Shown one piece after another: positions 56,309 through 64,000 of a stretch of 64,000 nucleotides of DNA; position 1 is the stretch's first letter; every line of letters begins with the position of its first letter. Made by a program: the position numbers and the translations under genes. Origin of the DNA: Pseudomonadota bacterium. GTDB taxonomy: Bacteria > Pseudomonadota > Gammaproteobacteria > Burkholderiales > Thiobacteraceae. The notes beneath the pieces are model-generated. The model saw only the letters and a list, made by a program, of their open reading frames with translations. It was not told where the DNA came from and ran no database searches. The stretch is taken from NCBI GenBank assembly GCA_021812385.1, contig JAKANO010000003.1, positions 62,001 to 126,000 on the forward strand. The letters are read 5' to 3'.

Positions 56309-57487
56309 ATGACAGCACAAACATTCGATGTGGCCATCGTCGGCGCCGGCTTGGTCGGCAGCAGCTTGGCGCTGGCCTTGCGCGACAGCGGCTTGTCGGT
56401 TGCCTTGGTCGAGGCGCGTGCGCCGCAAGCGTTGCCGGAAGATGCTAGCTGGGACAACCGCATCTATGCCATCAGCTCCGGCAGTGCGCAATTCCTGGAG
56501 CAACTCGGCATTTGGCAAGCACTCGATGCGCAGCGCATGACGCGCGTCGAGGCGATGGCGATTTTCGGCGATGACGGCCAGTCGCGGTTGGATTTCAACG
56601 CCTACGAAGCCGGCTTGGGGCAGTTGGCCTACATCCTCGAAAACCGGCTGCTGCAAGCGGCCTTATGGCGCGCATTGGAGGCAGCGCCACAGGTCCATTT
56701 ATTTTGCCCCGCGTCTTGTGCGGCGCTGGCGATCGCAACCGATGCGGCACGGCTCAGCCTAGACGACGGCACGGAAATCCCCGCCAAATTGATTGTCGCC
56801 GCCGATGGCGCACATTCCTGGGTGCGGCAGCAGGCCGGCATCAAGGCGCACGACAAGGACTATCGGCAATTGGGCGTGGTGGCGAATTTCGCCACCGCCT
56901 TGCCGCATCAAGGCACGGCGTTTCAGTGGTTCCAGCCGGAGGGCGTGTTGGCCTACTTGCCCTTGCCGGGGAATCGCATTTCCATCGTCTGGTCCTTGCA
57001 GGAGGACTTGGCGCAAGGCTTGTTGCAACTCGCGCCCGATGCGTTGTGCGCGCGCGTGGCAGAGGCGGGCAAACAGCGCTTGGGCGCCTTGGAATTGCTG
57101 ACACCGGCGGCGGCGTTTCCGTTGCATTTGATCGAGCCCGATGTTTTGACTCAGCCGCGCATCGCCTTGGTGGGGGATGCGGCGCATCAAGTCCATCCCT
57201 TGGCCGGGCAAGGCGTGAACCTCGGCTTTGCGGACGCCAAGGCGCTGGCCGGCGTTTTGGCGGCGCGCGGGCCGCGCGACTGCGGCGATGGGTACTTGCT
57301 GCGGCGTTTTGCGCGGGCGCGGCGCGAGGAAATTTTGGCGATGCAACTCGTCACGGATGGATTGCAGAACTTATTCAATCAGCCGCGGCCTATGTTAGGC
57401 TGGGTGCGCAATGTTGGACTGGCGGCAACCAATCGCTTGACTTGGATCAAACAACAACTCTTAAAGCAAGCCTTGGGAAACACTTAA
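56309..57487 (+). CDS. Ubiquinone biosynthesis FAD monooxygenase (UbiH/UbiF/VisC family)
   Basis: This 392-residue paralogue of the upstream UbiH has the FAD motif VAIVGAGLVGSSLALAL and the block LVGDAAHQVHPLAGQGVNLGFADA. The latter is closer to UbiF/UbiI than its neighbour. The ATG at 56309 has AAGGTG just upstream; the frame from 56288 begins in the repeat element. It probably hydroxylates a different ring carbon of the ubiquinone precursor. Confidence 0.9.
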   Translation: MTAQTFDVAIVGAGLVGSSLALALRDSGLSVALVEARAPQALPEDASWDNRIYAISSGSAQFLEQLGIWQALDAQRMTRVEAMAIFGDDGQSRLDFNAYEAGLGQLAYILENRLLQAALWRALEAAPQVHLFCPASCAALAIATDAARLSLDDGTEIPAKLIVAADGAHSWVRQQAGIKAHDKDYRQLGVVANFATALPHQGTAFQWFQPEGVLAYLPLPGNRISIVWSLQEDLAQGLLQLAPDALCARVAEAGKQRLGALELLTPAAAFPLHLIEPDVLTQPRIALVGDAAHQVHPLAGQGVNLGFADAKALAGVLAARGPRDCGDGYLLRRFARARREEILAMQLVTDGLQNLFNQPRPMLGWVRNVGLAATNRLTWIKQQLLKQALGNT

Positions 57488-57511
57488 ATATCAAATCTTG
57501 AAAGGAATAGC

Positions 57512-58267
57512 GTGAAGATCAATTGGATGGCGCAAGCGGCGCTAGCACTCATGTTCATTGCAGGCGGCGCATCGGCGGATGAGGCTTCGGTTAAAAAACT
57601 GGTTCTGGAGCGTTTGCCGGAGCTGCAGGTGCAAAGCGTGAAGCCGGCGCCAATGCCGGGATGGTATGAAATCTTTTCAGGAAACCGCCTGTTTTATGTG
57701 GACGAAAAAGCCGATTTCATCATGGTGGGTTCGGTGGTCGATGCCAAGACCAAGCGCAACCTGACCGAAGAGCGGATCCGCGATTTGATGCGGGTGAAGT
57801 TCGATATCCTGCCGTTCGCAGACGCGATCAAAGTCGTCAAAGGCAATGGTGCGCGCAAGCTGGCGGTGTTCGAAGATCCGGATTGCCCGTACTGCAAGAA
57901 GGTGGAGGCCGATCTCGAAAAGCTGGATAACTACACGCTGTATGTGTTCTTGTATCCCATCGAGCAGCTGCATCCCGATTCCGCCAGCAAATCGCAAAAA
58001 GTCTGGTGCGCCAAAGACCGCGCCAAGGCTTGGCAAGACATTATGCTGAAAAACCAAGTGCCGAAAAACAAGGGCGATTGCGCAACGCCCATCGCACGCA
58101 ATATTGACTTGGCGGGTAAATTAAATATTAACGGCACGCCGGCTTTGATTTTCGAGGACGGCCGTTTGATTCCCGGCGCGATCCCCGCGGAGCAAATCGA
58201 AAAAGGCATGAAGGAAGCCACGGCGCGCAAGGCTGAAATCAAGTCAAAGGATGCCGGCAAAAAATGA
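57512..58267 (+). CDS. dsbC: Thiol:disulfide interchange protein DsbC
   Basis: This 251-residue periplasmic disulfide isomerase has a signal peptide to about residue 22 and an N-terminal dimerisation domain. The thioredoxin domain carries FEDPDCPYCKKVEADL (CPYC at 125-128) and the cis-Pro loop NGTPALIFEDGR. The GTG start at 57512 follows AAAGGAA. The end is Lys-rich. Its stop overlaps the methyltransferase start (ATGA). Confidence 0.93.
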   Translation: MKINWMAQAALALMFIAGGASADEASVKKLVLERLPELQVQSVKPAPMPGWYEIFSGNRLFYVDEKADFIMVGSVVDAKTKRNLTEERIRDLMRVKFDILPFADAIKVVKGNGARKLAVFEDPDCPYCKKVEADLEKLDNYTLYVFLYPIEQLHPDSASKSQKVWCAKDRAKAWQDIMLKNQVPKNKGDCATPIARNIDLAGKLNINGTPALIFEDGRLIPGAIPAEQIEKGMKEATARKAEIKSKDAGKK

Positions 58268-58866
58268 GCGGTAATTTTTGGGATGAGGTCTATGCCGAAA
58301 CGCATTATGTATTCGGCACGGCCCCCAATGCCTTTCTGGCGTCGCAGCAGGCGCTGCTGAAGCCCGGCCAGCGTGCGCTGGCCGTGGCCGATGGCGAGGG
58401 CCGCAATGGCGTGTGGCTGGCCGAGCAAGGCTTGGATGTATTGTCCGTCGAGTACTCGGTACCGGCGGTGAAAAAAGCGCGGAAGCTGGCGCAGGAGCGC
58501 GGCGTCACGCTGGAATTTGAAGTGGCCGATGTCTTGAACTGGAATTGGCCGCAACAGGCTTACGACGTCGTGGCCGCGATCTTCGTCCAGTTCGCCGCGC
58601 CCGAGCAGCGCACGCGCTTATTCGCGCACATGCAAGCGGCGTTGAAGCCGGGCGGCCTATTGATCCTGCAAGGTTATACGCCGAAGCAAATCACCTACAA
58701 AACCGGCGGTCCGTCCGCGGTCGAGAATATGTACACCACGGCATTGTTGCGCGATGCGTTTGCCGAGATGAACATAGTGCACCTGGCGGAGCATGAGGAA
58801 TTTATCTCCGAGGGCACCAAGCATCACGGCATGTCGGCCTTGATTGACATGGTCGCCGTGAAATAA
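58264..58866 (+). CDS. Class I SAM-dependent methyltransferase (TehB-like)
   Basis: This 200-residue protein has a SAM-binding motif I ALAVADGEGRNGVWLAEQG, an acidic DVLSVEYS loop and VADVLNWNWPQQAYDVVAAIFVQF for motifs II-III. It resembles the small TehB-type (tellurite/thiol S-methylation) group. The substrate is unknown. It is translationally coupled to dsbC. Confidence 0.8.
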   Translation: MSGNFWDEVYAETHYVFGTAPNAFLASQQALLKPGQRALAVADGEGRNGVWLAEQGLDVLSVEYSVPAVKKARKLAQERGVTLEFEVADVLNWNWPQQAYDVVAAIFVQFAAPEQRTRLFAHMQAALKPGGLLILQGYTPKQITYKTGGPSAVENMYTTALLRDAFAEMNIVHLAEHEEFISEGTKHHGMSALIDMVAVK

Positions 58867-58903
58867 GCGCCGGGTGTCAGGCATTAGGCACCAGGCGCCT
58901 TGC
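58867..58903. repeat. Short heptad-repeat palindrome (CATTAGG type)
   Basis: GCGCCGGG at the left and CCAGGCGC at the right flank three imperfect heptads (TGTCAGG, CATTAGG, CACCAGG). It lies in the 54-bp gap before the TonB-like gene and resembles the larger palindromic elements in design. Confidence 0.55.
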
Positions 58904-58920
58904 AAAATACCGCATCCAGC

Positions 58921-59598
58921 ATGAATACCCGCCCGCAACAGACGCAGCAGCCTGATGCAGGAATGCGCTTATTCATCGCGTTCCTGATTTCGCTGGCGCT
59001 GCATGCGCTAATTATTTCCGAACTCCAAGTCGGCTCAGTGGAACGGGGCGGCAACCCGCCGCGCCGCCCGCCCATTGAGGCGCGTTTGGCGCCTTGGCAT
59101 GCGGCTGACGCGTCGGAAGTGTTGGTGAAGGCGATCGAAGGTCCGGTCAAAAGCCAAGTGCAAGATTATGTGCCCCCGCCGCAAAAGGCTGCGAGCGCGG
59201 ATCAAAAACCCGCCGACGAAACGCCCAAGCCCGGCATTCCGGAAGCCGCGGCGAACCCGGTGATGCTCGATGCGCCCTTGCCCGTGGATACGAATTATTA
59301 TGGCTTGAAAGAAGTCGATGTGCCGCCGAGCAAATTGGGCGATCCCATTTACCCGGCGCGGGCGGCGCAGATGAATGTGAGCGGCAAGGTGCGCGTGAAA
59401 TTATTGCTGAACGAGAACGGCGGCGTGGACGAGGCGACGATATTGGCGGTCGATCCGCCCGGCTGGGGTTTCGACGAGGCGGTATTGGCATTCTTAAAGT
59501 CGGGGCGCTTCAAACCGGCGATGCGCAAGGGGCGCGCGGTGCGCAGCGTGGTGAATTATGAGCTGGAGTTTTCGGTCGCGGCGCAGGGCGCGAATTAG
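58921..59598 (+). CDS. TonB-like energy-transducer family protein
   Basis: This 225-residue protein has a single N-terminal membrane helix (residues 23-41, containing a conserved His at SLALHALII) and a short Pro/Ala/Lys-rich periplasmic linker. The C-terminal TonB domain is PIYPARAAQMNVSGKVRVKL then FLKSGRFKPAMRKGRAVRS. No exbB/exbD genes are nearby and the linker is short, so it may not be the main TonB. The ATG at 58921 is preferred over the TTG at 58900. Confidence 0.85.
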   Translation: MNTRPQQTQQPDAGMRLFIAFLISLALHALIISELQVGSVERGGNPPRRPPIEARLAPWHAADASEVLVKAIEGPVKSQVQDYVPPPQKAASADQKPADETPKPGIPEAAANPVMLDAPLPVDTNYYGLKEVDVPPSKLGDPIYPARAAQMNVSGKVRVKLLLNENGGVDEATILAVDPPGWGFDEAVLAFLKSGRFKPAMRKGRAVRSVVNYELEFSVAAQGAN

Positions 59599-59601
59599 GT
59601 T

Positions 59602-60783
59602 CTAGTGCTGGTCTTGCCCGCGTGGCAGCAAAACCCACATGCGCCCGTTCTCGCGCATGCTGCCGGCGTGTTTTGCGGCGTCTTCCCCAAAGCCCCAAAA
59701 GAAATCCGCGCGAATCGCGCCTTTGATCGCGCCGCCGGTATCTTGCGCGAGCATCAGGCGGTTGAGTGGCTGCGTGCTATTCGGCCAAGTGGTGGAAAGA
59801 AATACCGGGCTGCCCAGCGCCACGGCGCGCGGGTCCACGGCCAAGCTGCGGCCCGCGGTAAGCGGCAGGCCCAAGGAGCCGGGCGGGCCGCCGGATGAAT
59901 TATTGGCCGAGGGCGGAAGCTCGCGAAAGAACACGTAGCTCGCGTTGGTGTTGAGCAGCGCGCTTAATTTTTCCGGATTGCGCTCGCCCCACTGCTTGAT
60001 GCCTTGCATCGACGCTTGCTCCAGTTTCAGCTCGCCTTGCTCCACCAGTTTTTTGCCGATCGAGACATAGGGATAACCATTTTGATCGGCGTATCCCACG
60101 CGCACGGTTTCGCCATCTTCCAGTTGCACCCGACCCGAGCCTTGGACTTGCAGAAAAAACAAAGCCACTGCATCGTCGACCCAAAGCAATTCCCGGCCTT
60201 GCAGCGGCGCGCGCCCGGCATCGATTTCGGCGCGATTGAAATAGGGCACGACCTTATTGCCGTTGAGCCGTCCGCGCAGGCGGTAGCCTTTGAGTTCCGG
60301 GTAGACGCTGGAGAGGTCGATGTTCAGCATGTCGGCCGGTGTGCCGTAGATCGGGAAACGAAAGCGCGCGCTGGGTTTGCGGCTGCCGAACAGCAATGGT
60401 TCGTAGTAGCCCGTGATGAGGCCGGTGTCGCGGCCATCGTCGGTGACGAGTTGATTTGGGGTGAGCCAGCGCTCGAAAAAATCGCGCGCCTGTTGATCGT
60501 TTTTCGGCGCAAAGCTTGCGGCGGCAGCGCACACCGCTTGCCAAGCGGCTTGCTTTTTTTGCAGCTCACAATTGGCGAGGAATGCCGGCCAGGTGCTTAA
60601 TGCGTCATTGTCGGGCCAACCGGTGAGTTGTGACCAATCGGCCGGCTTCAACATCACGCCGGGGGCGACGGGCGGCGCGGGAATTTTGCCGACTGGCGGA
60701 ACGCTCGGAGGAGCGGGCGGCACGCTGACACAACCGCCAAGCAGAAGTGCTAAACACAGCAAACAATAACGCATCGCAGACAT
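59602..60783 (-). CDS. mltA: Membrane-bound lytic murein transglycosylase A
   Basis: This 393-residue lipoprotein has the lipobox LLGGC. The MltA domain contains GYYEPLLFGSRKPSARFRFPIYG and VGYADQNGYPYVSIGK. The 3D domain AVDPRAVALGSPVFL, then LMLAQDTGGAIKG, carries the catalytic Asp. It cleaves the glycan strand to 1,6-anhydro muropeptides, feeding the AmgK-MurU recycling route encoded nearby. It is convergent with the TonB-like gene across 3 bases. Confidence 0.94.
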   Translation of the reverse strand: MSAMRYCLLCLALLLGGCVSVPPAPPSVPPVGKIPAPPVAPGVMLKPADWSQLTGWPDNDALSTWPAFLANCELQKKQAAWQAVCAAAASFAPKNDQQARDFFERWLTPNQLVTDDGRDTGLITGYYEPLLFGSRKPSARFRFPIYGTPADMLNIDLSSVYPELKGYRLRGRLNGNKVVPYFNRAEIDAGRAPLQGRELLWVDDAVALFFLQVQGSGRVQLEDGETVRVGYADQNGYPYVSIGKKLVEQGELKLEQASMQGIKQWGERNPEKLSALLNTNASYVFFRELPPSANNSSGGPPGSLGLPLTAGRSLAVDPRAVALGSPVFLSTTWPNSTQPLNRLMLAQDTGGAIKGAIRADFFWGFGEDAAKHAGSMRENGRMWVLLPRGQDQH

Positions 60784-60901
60784 CGAATGACCAACAATAA
60801 AGGGTGAGTTAGTATAGCAAGCTTAAGCAGCACGCTTACACGCGCTACAGCGTTTGGGTGGTTGGCTGCCGATTTAGTTCAATGATGCGCAGGTGAAGAC
60901 G

Positions 60902-61006
60902 ATGGGATGGTTTGTACTGGAAGCAGTTGTTGCACTCGGCCTGTTGGTGTTTATCGTGTGGTTTACCTTGCCGAAAAAAGACAAGCGCGACGACGAGCCG
61001 AAGTAA
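60902..61006 (+). CDS. 34-residue single-span membrane protein
   Basis: This short frame (begins MGWFVLEAVVALG, ends with Lys/Asp/Glu-rich KKDKRDDEPK) has AGGTGAAG about 8 bases upstream of the ATG. One clear membrane helix spans residues 3-22, with a charged C-terminal tail. Such proteins often accompany respiratory complexes, but none is near. I do not recognise the family. Confidence 0.65.
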   Translation: MGWFVLEAVVALGLLVFIVWFTLPKKDKRDDEPK

Positions 61007-61009
61007 GGC

Positions 61010-61393
61010 TTAATGCAATACGCGCGGCATGCTGAGGGTGAATTCGGTAATTTGCGCGTCGAATTTCGTGCCGTCTTCCGCCACCATCTGATAACTGCCT
61101 TTCATGGTGCCGACCGGCGTGGCAATCGCCGAGCCGCTGGTGTATTCGAAGCTTTCGCCCGGTTTTAGCAGCGGTTGCTCGCCTACCACGCCCAGGCCGC
61201 GCACTTCTTGCACGCTGTTCGTGGCATCGGTGATGATCCAATGGCGGCTGATCAACTGCGCCGCGATCGAGCCGGTATTGGTGATGGTGATGGTGTAGGC
61301 GAACACATAGCGATCCTGCTCCTCGCTGGATTGATCGGGGATGTACTCCACCTGCGTGTTTACCTGAATTTCATATTTTTTGGAGTCGGCCAT
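61010..61393 (-). CDS. apaG: ApaG family protein
   Basis: This 127-residue protein has an immunoglobulin-like ApaG/DUF525 domain. It includes QDRYVFAYTITITNTGS, LISRHWIITDA, VRGLGVVGEQPLLKPGE and GTMKGSYQM. It has been linked to Mg/Co handling and pyrophosphate binding. The ATG at 61393 gives the family start. Here it is apart from rsmA, with which it is grouped in E. coli. Confidence 0.93.
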   Translation of the reverse strand: MADSKKYEIQVNTQVEYIPDQSSEEQDRYVFAYTITITNTGSIAAQLISRHWIITDATNSVQEVRGLGVVGEQPLLKPGESFEYTSGSAIATPVGTMKGSYQMVAEDGTKFDAQITEFTLSMPRVLH

Positions 61394-61482
61394 CCTGCTA
61401 TTGCACCTCAAAACGCGCACATAGGCAAGGGAAGATGTTTCCGGGTAAAATGCAAGGCTTTGTTTCAGATTAAGGAATCGAT

Positions 61483-62181
61483 ATGGCCAGCAACTTTCGC
61501 ATCGCGCCCAGTATTTTGTCCGCGAATTTCGCCAAATTAGGCGAAGAAATTACCAATGTGATCGCCTCCGGGGCGGACGTTGTCCACTTTGATGTCATGG
61601 ACAATCATTACGTACCGAACCTGACCATCGGCCCGCTGGTGTGCGAAGCGATTCGCCCCCTGACCGATGCCATCATCGACGTGCACCTGATGGTGAAACC
61701 GGTGGATCGTATCATTCCCGATTTCGCCAAGGCCGGCGCCAACATCATTACTTTCCACCCGGAAGCGTCCGAGCACATCGACCGCACCTTGGGCCTGATT
61801 AAGGAAAGCGGCTGCAAGGCGGGCCTGGTATTCAACCCCGCGACTCCGCTGGATTTGATGGATCATGTGATGGACAAGATCGACATGATTTTGTTGATGT
61901 CGGTGAACCCCGGTTTCGGCGGCCAAAGCTTCATTCCCGAAGCCCTGGTCAAGCTGCGCTTGGCGCGGCAGAAAATCGACGCCTACACCGCCAAGACCGG
62001 CAAGGAAATCTGGCTGGAAATCGACGGCGGCGTGAAGACCAACAACATCGCCGAGATCGCCAAGGCCGGCGCGGATACCTTCGTGGCCGGTTCCGCCGTG
62101 TTCGGCGCGGCCAAGGATTCCGACCCGCATCGCTACGATACGATCATCGGCGCGTTGCGCGCGGAATTGGCGAAGGCCTGA
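61483..62181 (+). CDS. rpe: Ribulose-phosphate 3-epimerase
   Basis: This 232-residue TIM-barrel enzyme of the pentose phosphate/Calvin cycle has the motifs [36 protein letters not shown] and [13 protein letters not shown]. The ATG follows TAAGGAATCG. It is the first gene of the rpe-gph-trpE series. Confidence 0.96.
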   Translation: MASNFRIAPSILSANFAKLGEEITNVIASGADVVHFDVMDNHYVPNLTIGPLVCEAIRPLTDAIIDVHLMVKPVDRIIPDFAKAGANIITFHPEASEHIDRTLGLIKESGCKAGLVFNPATPLDLMDHVMDKIDMILLMSVNPGFGGQSFIPEALVKLRLARQKIDAYTAKTGKEIWLEIDGGVKTNNIAEIAKAGADTFVAGSAVFGAAKDSDPHRYDTIIGALRAELAKA

Positions 62182-62187
62182 TTTTTC

Positions 62188-62262
62188 ACCGCGAAGGACG
62201 CAAAGGTACGCGAAGTAAAGCAGTAACAGAATTCCTTTGCGAACCTTTGCGTCCTTTGCGGT
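62188..62262. repeat. Palindromic intergenic element (GACGCAAAGG type)
   Basis: ACCGCGAAGGACGCAAAGG pairs with a right arm ending CCTTTGCGTCCTTTGCGGT. It occupies the gap between rpe and gph, starting 7 bases after the rpe stop. Confidence 0.9.
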
Positions 62263-62283
62263 AAATATTTTTTTGAGTTTTTT

Positions 62284-62970
62284 ATGAACATGAGTTTTCC
62301 TCTACCGATTAAAGCCGTGGTCATCGACCTCGACGGCACGCTGCTCGACACCGCGCCGGACCTGGCCGACGCGGCCATCGCCATGGCTGCGGAGTTGGGC
62401 TTGCCGCCGATTGATTTGGCGACGGTCAAGACCTACATCGGCAACGGCGTGTCGCGCCTGGCAAAGCGCGTGCTGACGCGCGACATGGATGCCGAGCCGG
62501 ACGTCGAGCTGTTTAGCCGCGCATTGCCCATCTATGAAAAGCACTACGCCGCACACGTCAGCCGCAAGAGCCAAGTATTCCCCGGCGTGCGCGAAGGCAT
62601 TGCGGCCTTGAAGCAAGCCGGCCTGCACGTGGCGTGCATCACCAACAAGGCCGAGAAATTCACCGTGCCGCTGTTGAAAGACACCGGCTTATTCGATTGC
62701 TTCGAATTGATTCTGTCCGGCGATACCTTGCCCAAGAAAAAGCCGGATCCCATGCCGCTGCTGCATGCGTGCAAGCATTTTGGAATTGCGCCGAAGGACT
62801 TGCTGCTGATCGGCGATTCGCTCAACGATGCGCAAGCGGCGCGCGCTGCGGCTTGCCACGTGTTCGTCGTGCCCTACGGCTACAATCGCGGCCGCGATGT
62901 GCGCGAACTGGATGTGGATGCCATCGTGCCGACGCTGCTCGATGCTGCGCAAAAGGTCGTTAAAGGTTGA
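62284..62970 (+). CDS. gph: Phosphoglycolate phosphatase
   Basis: This 228-residue HAD phosphatase removes phosphate from 2-phosphoglycolate. Motif I is VVIDLDGTLLDTAPDLADA, motif II CITNKAEK, then KKKPDPMPLLH and LLIGDSLNDAQAARAA. The start is ATG 62284 or 62290; neither has a strong ribosome-binding site because the repeat element lies directly upstream. Confidence 0.94.
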   Translation: MNMSFPLPIKAVVIDLDGTLLDTAPDLADAAIAMAAELGLPPIDLATVKTYIGNGVSRLAKRVLTRDMDAEPDVELFSRALPIYEKHYAAHVSRKSQVFPGVREGIAALKQAGLHVACITNKAEKFTVPLLKDTGLFDCFELILSGDTLPKKKPDPMPLLHACKHFGIAPKDLLLIGDSLNDAQAARAAACHVFVVPYGYNRGRDVRELDVDAIVPTLLDAAQKVVKG

Positions 62971-63001
62971 TGATGAAAAAGGACATGACTCGCGCTCTAC
63001 G

Positions 63002-63079
63002 ATGGCGCCCCTAGTGCAGGCACTAGGGACAGGCCGCTGGTCGGCCTGGAGTGAACCTTTTTTCGGAAGAAAACCATGA
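63002..63079 (+). promoter_or_regulatory. Possible trpE leader: two hairpins and a short frame with Trp codons
   Basis: Two adjacent hairpins precede trpE: CCCTAGTGC/GCACTAGGG (63009-63028) and CAGGCCG/CGGCCTG (63030-63048). A 25-codon frame from ATG 63002 contains two TGG codons in RWSAWS and stops by overlapping the trpE ATG (ATGA). The second hairpin is followed 9 bases later by six T. This could be an attenuator or just a translational coupling device. No clear ribosome-binding site supports the short frame. Confidence 0.35.
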
Positions 63080-64000
63080 CTGAACAAGAATTTCATCAGC
63101 TAGCGCTTGCTGGCTACAACCGCATCCCCGTCACCTTGGAGATGCCGGCTGATCTTGATACACCCTTGTCGGTGTATCTCAAGCTCGCCAATCAGCCTTT
63201 TTCCTATTTGCTCGAATCGGTGCAGGGCGGCGAACGTTTCGGGCGCTACTCCTTCATCGGCTTGCCGGCGCAAACGCGCTTGACCGTGCGTGGCCATCAG
63301 GTGACGGTGGAAACTGGCGAGCGCATTGTCGAGTCGATCGAAACCGATGATCCGCTGGCCTTCGTGCAGCACTTCGGCGAGCGTTATCGTGCCGCGACCT
63401 TGCCGGGTTTGCCGCGTTTCGGCGGCGGCCTGGTCGGTTATTTTGGCTACGACACGGTGCGCTACATCGAGAAAAAACTCGCCGCCACGCACCAGCCGGA
63501 TGTACCCGATGTAATAAACGCGCCGGATATTTTGCTGTTGCTGTCGGAAGAGCTGGCGGTGGTGGACAACGTGTTCGGCAAGCTGTATCTGATCGTGTAT
63601 GCCGACCCCGCCCTGCCGAATGCTTATTCCATGGCGCAGCAGCGGCTCAAGGAATTGCAGCGCCAATTGCGCGCCCCGGTGCCCGTGCCCGACACCGTGC
63701 CGCTGCCGGCGCAAGCCGCGCAATCCGAGTTTGGCGAAGAAGCATTTAAAGCTGCGGTGGCGCAAGCCAAGCGCTACATCCTCGACGGCGACATCATGCA
63801 AGTGGTGCTATCGCAGCGCATGCGCCAGCCTTTCGCCGCGCATCCGCTTACCCTGTATCGCGCCTTGCGCAGCCTGAATCCCTCGCCGTATATGTTCTAT
63901 TGCGACTTCGGCGCCTTCCATGTGGTGGGCGCTTCGCCGGAAATTCTGGTGCGACTGGAAAACAATGTCGTCACCGTGCGCCCCATCGCCGGCACCCGGC
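63076..64000 (+). CDS. trpE: Anthranilate synthase component I (3' end outside window)
   Basis: TrpE makes anthranilate from chorismate, the first step of tryptophan synthesis. The visible 308 codons cover the N-terminal lobe, including the LLESVQGGERFGRYSFIGL tryptophan-feedback region, and the beginning of the chorismate-binding domain (YILDGDIMQVVLSQR, SLNPSPYMFY). CGGAAG lies 6 bases before the ATG. The gene continues past the window edge. Confidence 0.95.
   Translation, partial: MTEQEFHQLALAGYNRIPVTLEMPADLDTPLSVYLKLANQPFSYLLESVQGGERFGRYSFIGLPAQTRLTVRGHQVTVETGERIVESIETDDPLAFVQHFGERYRAATLPGLPRFGGGLVGYFGYDTVRYIEKKLAATHQPDVPDVINAPDILLLLSEELAVVDNVFGKLYLIVYADPALPNAYSMAQQRLKELQRQLRAPVPVPDTVPLPAQAAQSEFGEEAFKAAVAQAKRYILDGDIMQVVLSQRMRQPFAAHPLTLYRALRSLNPSPYMFYCDFGAFHVVGASPEILVRLENNVVTVRPIAGTR

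Noticed and set aside
56665..57501. 278-codon plus-strand frame shifted within the second ubi hydroxylase gene
   Set aside because: Arg/Gly-rich out-of-frame reading of a gene with clear FAD motifs.

Overview
This 64 kb window is a gene-dense chromosomal segment of a Gram-negative betaproteobacterium, most probably of the Nitrosomonadales/Gallionellales type. The gene order argues for this: ftsYEX, two tandem M16 peptidases, rsmD-coaD-yfhL, argB-pyrimidine nucleotidase-slmA, lptD-surA-pdxA-rsmA facing amgK-murU, and rpe-gph-trpE. So do a CIRCE site in front of rpoH and a sulfur-handling theme. No rRNA, CRISPR array or intact prophage was seen. Most of the window is moderately GC-rich. The only clearly AT-richer stretch is a small island inserted at a tRNA-Lys gene.

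Layout. 1-1754: a partial globin-coupled GGDEF/EAL c-di-GMP enzyme. 1916-4443: ftsX, ftsE and ftsY on the minus strand. 4526-9384: two M16 peptidase genes, an SDR protein, rsmD, coaD and a 2[4Fe-4S] ferredoxin. 9444-12049: an island bounded by a 45-bp tRNA-Lys repeat. It carries a dGTPase-like gene, a 58-codon gene and a frameshifted tyrosine recombinase. 12150-20045: a YeeE/YedE transporter, a TM2 protein, queC/queE, a CNP1-like protein, the S41 peptidase CtpA, an EnvC-like protein and gpmI. 20159-25148: an ArsR-type regulator with the two-cysteine pattern of BigR/SqrR/YgaV, an RND efflux pair and a DUF2892 membrane protein. 25273-27730: an O-antigen-ligase/PglL-type protein, a rhodanese and glutaredoxin 3.

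27739-31583 (minus strand): a YdcF protein, then the most interesting locus. In transcription order it runs ECF sigma factor, zinc-binding anti-sigma factor, a secreted KCG-repeat precursor (HvfA-like), a DUF692/MNIO oxidase (HvfB/BufB-like) and its DUF2063 partner (HvfC/BufC-like). This reads as a sigma-controlled gene set making a copper-binding, post-translationally modified peptide.

31769-37737: argB, a HAD nucleotidase, slmA, a periplasmic sensor-like protein next to a chemoreceptor, MoeB/ThiF and an unknown protein. 37930-44759: malic enzyme, then two GT-C glycosyltransferases and a decaprenyl-phosphate phosphoribosyltransferase-like UbiA protein linked by overlapping start/stop codons, followed by a peroxiredoxin, a YjfB-like protein and SCO1. 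44814-51595 (minus): rpoH, then rsmA, pdxA, surA and lptD. 51667-64000: amgK, murU, pepP, two ubiquinone hydroxylases, dsbC, a methyltransferase, a TonB-like protein, mltA, a 34-codon membrane protein, apaG, rpe, gph and the 5' part of trpE.

A second cross-cutting feature is a set of palindromic intergenic elements built from short imperfect direct repeats. Eight candidates lie between genes from 37 kb to 62 kb, five of them clustered between 52.6 and 62.3 kb.
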